Shown: positions 60,170 through 64,000 of the stretch, piece by piece
Layout: every line of letters starts with the position of its first letter
Numbering within the stretch: the first letter of the stretch is position 1
Assembly: GCF_008831285.2 (NCBI RefSeq)
Contig: NC_045144.1
Span: forward strand, 21,157,716-21,221,715
Length of the DNA stretch: 64,000 nt
Origin: Nymphaea colorata
Taxonomy: Eukaryota > Streptophyta > Magnoliopsida > Nymphaeales > Nymphaeaceae
Direction: 5' to 3'
The notes under the pieces: generated by a model
What the model was told of the DNA's origin: nothing
Seen by the model: the letters and a program-made list of their open reading frames with translations, nothing else
Databases searched by the model: none
Translations under genes and position numbers: made by a program

Positions 60170-60440
60170 ATTAGCAGGAATCGTGGTAGGTCGGATCGTG
60201 GATGGGGTTAGAGTTAGATGAGCGGCGTCCGGTGATCCCGACGGGGTGACGTCGTGCGGGCGGCCGTACCTGATCCTCTCTCTCTCATCTCGTTGACGGC
60301 GGCGGCGGCAACATCCCCTGGTTGGTGGTTTCATCCTGGAAGCCCCGACTTCCGGGAGAGAGGGATAGAGAGGAGCGAGCGAACACGTCTCCCTTCGCTT
60401 CTCGGCCTCTCCCTAGCTCACCGCTTCCCAGGAGTCACCG
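60170..60440 (+). promoter_or_regulatory. GC-rich proximal promoter/leader of the MPC gene
   Basis: A sharp rise in GC from about 60170, with CGGCG and CTCTCTCTC words, leads to the ATG at 60441, whereas the DNA before 60130 is AT-rich. No clear TATA box was fixed; the A-rich GAATAAAAAATAG at about 60141-60153 is one candidate. Confidence 0.35.
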
Positions 60441-61168
60441 ATGGCTGCCGCCTCCAAGCTCCAGGCTCTCTGGAACCACCCTGCTGGGCCCAAAACCAGT
60501 AAACCCTCTCCCCTTTTCTCTTTCGGGATGGATTCGTTTCTTTTCTTGGTGAATTGAGGGAATCCTCGATCTGATCTTGTTCGCGGTTTATTCTTATTGG
60601 GCACTCGTTCCTTTTCAAGCGTCGTGCGATGGGTTTTTACCTTCTTGTTTGAGTCATATATTTCTGCTGCCGTCGGTAGATTGGCCTGCTGGATCCGGAA
60701 TTGCGGAAGATGGTTGATGGGGGAAATGGATTGTCGATGCCCGATTGAATTGATTGGATTTTGTGGGAAGGAAGAAGGTTTAAGGCTGTCAGTCTGATAA
60801 AATAGGTTGATTGGTTCTTGTGTGAAACTGATGGGTCGTCGTTGTTATTTTGGTGCCCGATGGTACGGGGTTTTAGTGAATGGCAAGCAGATCGCTCACA
60901 GATTACCTATTCTCTTTCCGCCGTTACTCTTGCACTTCTCTGATGTTCTGTGCACCATCTACTACTGTCTTCAACAATATATCAAATCAACAGGTGCTTT
61001 AGTTTTACAAATTCGGGAGGCTTTCAGTATTTGCAACAGAATATTTGGTTCATGTCTTTTTGAGCAAAGAAGAGAATTATCCTCGCTCTCTCGCTTAGTT
61101 TGGCAACTTCGAGAGGCTGTCAGTGTTTCCAACAGAACATTTGGTTTATCTCGTTTTAAGCTGAATTA

Positions 61169-61206
<38 letters not shown>

Positions 61207-62605
61207 GTCTCGGTTATCCATATGAGGGTTATCCTTCTGAAATGACCAAAAACGTAGGACTTTTTTTAAATCAAAGCAACACGTTGTGAGACCGTTTGTT
61301 GCTAATGAAAAATCGTGCACCTCCACGACATAATTTCAATGTTCTTCATTAGGCGACTAATTGTATGAAAGACCAAAAATGTAAGGTTGTAGATTCATCA
61401 AAACAACATGTTATGAGACTTGTGACATATAAATCAATGTCCATCTCGATAGTATAATTCTTCACACACGGTGTGGTTGTCAGCATTCATGAAGTTATTA
61501 AGCTGCAGTACTCATCTAAAAACTCAGAGCTCATCCAGCTGCATTCCTCACAACCTCGTAGTTGCTAATTAGGAGCTGACGGACTTCCTTTCATGATTAT
61601 GCTAGAAACTTCGACATGAGTCTGGTGCTTTGTCAGAAGGGTGAGTGTGGATCCCATTTAGTTTGACAGAGTACTTGCTCAAGCGTCTCAGACCTTTGTG
61701 TCTATTCAGGATTCCGATCTGTAGACTTCTTTACTAGAATGGACTAAAGTGTTTTCTCTTTTCTTGTCCCCTTTTCTTACAATAGTTTGAGGCAGAGTAT
61801 GAAAAATAGGTTTGCCTTTCATTTGTAGCCAATTTTAGAAGTTCATGTGTTATCCTTTTTCATGTTTGCGTTCATCTTTTCATTCATTTACAAAGTTCTC
61901 TGTTCATTTGCAAATCATTAATTGGTGGATATTACATTTTTTTTTTCTTTTTTGTACTCATCGACTTATGACAACATGCATTTTATCTTGTTGTGAATGC
62001 TTGGTGTGCATCTTTCTATTGTCAGTATATACTTTCTATTTTGTTATTTGCTGGAGGGAATACAACAATCCTTCAGATATCTCATTATATTTTGATTTTC
62101 AGGCTTGCGGAGTTGTTAGCCGACATTATGCTTCATACACTAATATATGAGGAACTACATCAGTGAAGGGCTTAAATTCATTTTTTGCATATTTCTTTGA
62201 AACTTTGAAAGTAAATACATATATAGGTCTTCAGTTGTCGTCTCATTCCTTTGCTGTATTTTCTCCAAGTAATTTTTGTGCTTTCTAGTGCTTTTGGTTT
62301 GCTTAGCCATGATGTATCTCAATTATTGTAATTGTAGTTCACTTCTGGGCACCAACTTTTAAGTGGGGCATTAGTATAGCTAATATTGCGGACTTCTCAA
62401 AGCCACCTGAAAATATTTCCTATCCCCAGCAAGTAGGTGAGTTCCCTTCGTAATTTGAGTTTGTTTTCATCAGGTAAGGAAAGAATGCAGGTTTATGAAC
62501 GGCTCTGATGTCTTTGACTCTCTTATTGATGGTTCACTCCTTTTACATTCAGCTGTTGCATGTACTGGCCTCATCTGGTCCCGCTACAGCACAGTTATAA
62601 AACCG
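60441..62605 (+). CDS. Mitochondrial pyruvate carrier subunit, MPC2 type (5' part, gene runs off the window)
   Basis: MPC proteins form a heterodimer in the inner mitochondrial membrane that imports pyruvate. Three exons are present: 60441-60498, 62338-62436 and 62553-62605, giving 70 codons that end in frame at a GT donor. The protein begins MAAASKLQALWNHPAGPKT, then IHFWAPTFKWGISIANIADF, KPPE, YPQQ, and GLIWSRYSTVIKP. NHPAGPKT...FWAPTFKWG and WSRYS..I.P are the diagnostic MPC2-family words, and the first membrane helix lies about residues 22-40. The expected continuation KNWNLFSVN was not found before 64000, so the last exon or exons lie beyond the window. A GC-rich leader (about 60180-60440) precedes the ATG. 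Arabidopsis MPC3/MPC4 are the closest type I recall; the exact paralogue cannot be chosen. Confidence 0.93.
61165..61210. repeat. (CT)n microsatellite in MPC intron 1
   Basis: A CT run with two TTT or TG slips inside the 1.84-kb first intron. A similar CT-rich run lies at 63498-63537. Confidence 0.93.
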
Positions 62606-64000
62606 GTATGTATGCTAGAGCTTGTATAAGCTGTCTGAACTTCCAAAATGGTAGTATTCAATTCCAATAGTGAGCTTTCTGATCTAGCATTCTTGTGCAT
62701 CTACTAAGAAAGCTGAACTAGTACACATTATTATCCAAGTTTTCTAGAGTAAAGTTACCTATAGCATAGCAACTTCTAGTAAGTTCTGTGAAGAATTCAT
62801 TAATATGTTAATATATCCTTTTAGATGATCAAGAAAGTCACATTTATGATATATTCACTTTTTCCTTCTGTTTCAAGCTTTCAATATTCAATATCTATGT
62901 TGGTTAAAAGATTAATGTATTGTGTAGATGGAAGGCAAAAAATTCTTCTACATCATACACGTTCTTGAAATGGTCTTATAAAAGTTGAAAACATGTTTTG
63001 GGTCACCCCTTCCGGTTTTGTTTTCTCGGGAGAGTAGGTACTGCCTCCTTCAACCCCTTCGTGCCTTTTTTCTTTTGTTTTGATGGCACATGCTTCGAGA
63101 AGCATTGTGCATAAGCATATGAAAACTACTGCTAGAGTAATTGTTGTCTGCTCCAAATCCACTAGAAAATCCATTTTAAGCATTCCAAGCGATTGGGTGG
63201 ATGCAGAGGCAATGAAAGAGTTCTTGGTGCTGCTATGAGGGATGTAATGAGAGTGTCAGGTTGGGGATGAGACTGACGAATATGGTGACCTTGTGAGAGA
63301 TCTGGAAATGTTCATTGCGCTGTATAACATGGCTACCAATGTATAGTGCAGCATATATGTTGTCTGTAGACTCATTATATTTAAAAATAAATGTCTGTGT
63401 GCTTGCATGTTTTTGTCTATCTTGTGGAGGAAAAGGGTGGTGTCATTGTTGAAAGGCCATTGGTCATTTTAAAAATGGTAGAAGAGGATAGTTACTCTGT
63501 CTCTCTGTCTCTCTTTCTCTCTCTGTCTCTCTCTCTCATACACCGATATGCTTTCAGTTGTTGATGTCATAAGGCAGTTTGTGCCCCTCCAACACTTGGT
63601 TCAGCTGCCTTTTATGGACCAATGCCCCAAAACAGATTAAAAGAAAAGGTGTAACTAATTAATTTCTTCAGTCCTTGTTAAACTCAATAAAGTGCTAATG
63701 TACAAAGTTAACAATCTGAACATCTTAGAGTGAAAATTAATGTGAACGAGCTAACTTATCTTCATTATGGACAAACTCTTTTCTGGAAATAAATTAGTTG
63801 TTCTTTAAGATTGACTAATAAGAGTGATGAGGGTAAGGATGAGTGGTTGTTTAGTTTTAAATAGCAAAGAGGTGCAAGGTGGCATCCTGAAGGCCTAATT
63901 TGCACCAAAAAAAAATTTACCATCCTAGTCTGCACCCAAATGTTCTAAGGTAGGTACTTTAACATTAATTTGAAAGAACAAAAAATCATTACAAAAGATG
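62606..64000. other. MPC intron 3, open at the window end
   Basis: No exon encoding the KNWNLFSVN continuation was found in any frame, so this is read as intron. It holds short open frames without domains and a CT microsatellite at 63498-63537. Confidence 0.6.

Noticed and set aside
60807-61289. 160-codon plus-strand open frame
   Set aside because: It lies inside MPC intron 1, ends in a CT microsatellite and has no recognisable domain.

Overview
The window is nuclear DNA of a flowering plant. It holds four spliced genes, all on the + strand and all with GT-AG introns, separated by AT-rich DNA full of microsatellites and decayed transposons. Codon use and intron sizes do not look like a grass, but I cannot place the species from sequence alone. 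I see no bacterial, organellar or viral operon, no CRISPR array and no convincing tRNA or rRNA gene.

Layout. 1-10400: no supported gene; it has a 77-bp tandem repeat, SINE-like and TIR-element remnants, and a long inverted repeat at 4717-5281. 10856-18384: beta (catalytic) subunit of pyrophosphate-dependent phosphofructokinase, 15 exons, 566 aa. 18450-21700: spacer with TIR-like repeats. 21802-35797: CNX5/MOCS3/UBA4-type adenylyltransferase-sulfurtransferase, 11 exons, 464 aa; intron 4 holds a dead Ty1/copia reverse transcriptase. 35800-41860: spacer with a perfect 70-bp palindrome at 37681-37750, a SINE-like remnant and a palindromic microsatellite. 42383-55996: BAH-PHD histone reader of the EBS/SHL family, 5 exons, 216 aa. 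Its 8.1-kb third intron holds an L1-type LINE that appears to be interrupted by two LTR-plus-primer-binding-site segments facing each other; its 4.5-kb fourth intron has tandem duplications. 56000-60140: spacer with short tandem repeats. 60441 to the window end: 5' part of an MPC2-type mitochondrial pyruvate carrier gene, with three exons in the window and the rest beyond it.

The four genes do not form a pathway. PFP acts in cytosolic glycolysis/gluconeogenesis and the MPC subunit imports pyruvate into mitochondria, a loose metabolic link. CNX5 serves molybdenum-cofactor synthesis and tRNA thiolation, and EBS reads histone methylation in flowering control. I found no clear evidence of a novel system. 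The most unusual structures are the face-to-face LTR/PBS pair inside the LINE, the perfect 70-bp palindrome, and the inverted repeat whose two arms encode related peptides. Exon joins were built by hand from splice sites and homology; every join keeps frame.
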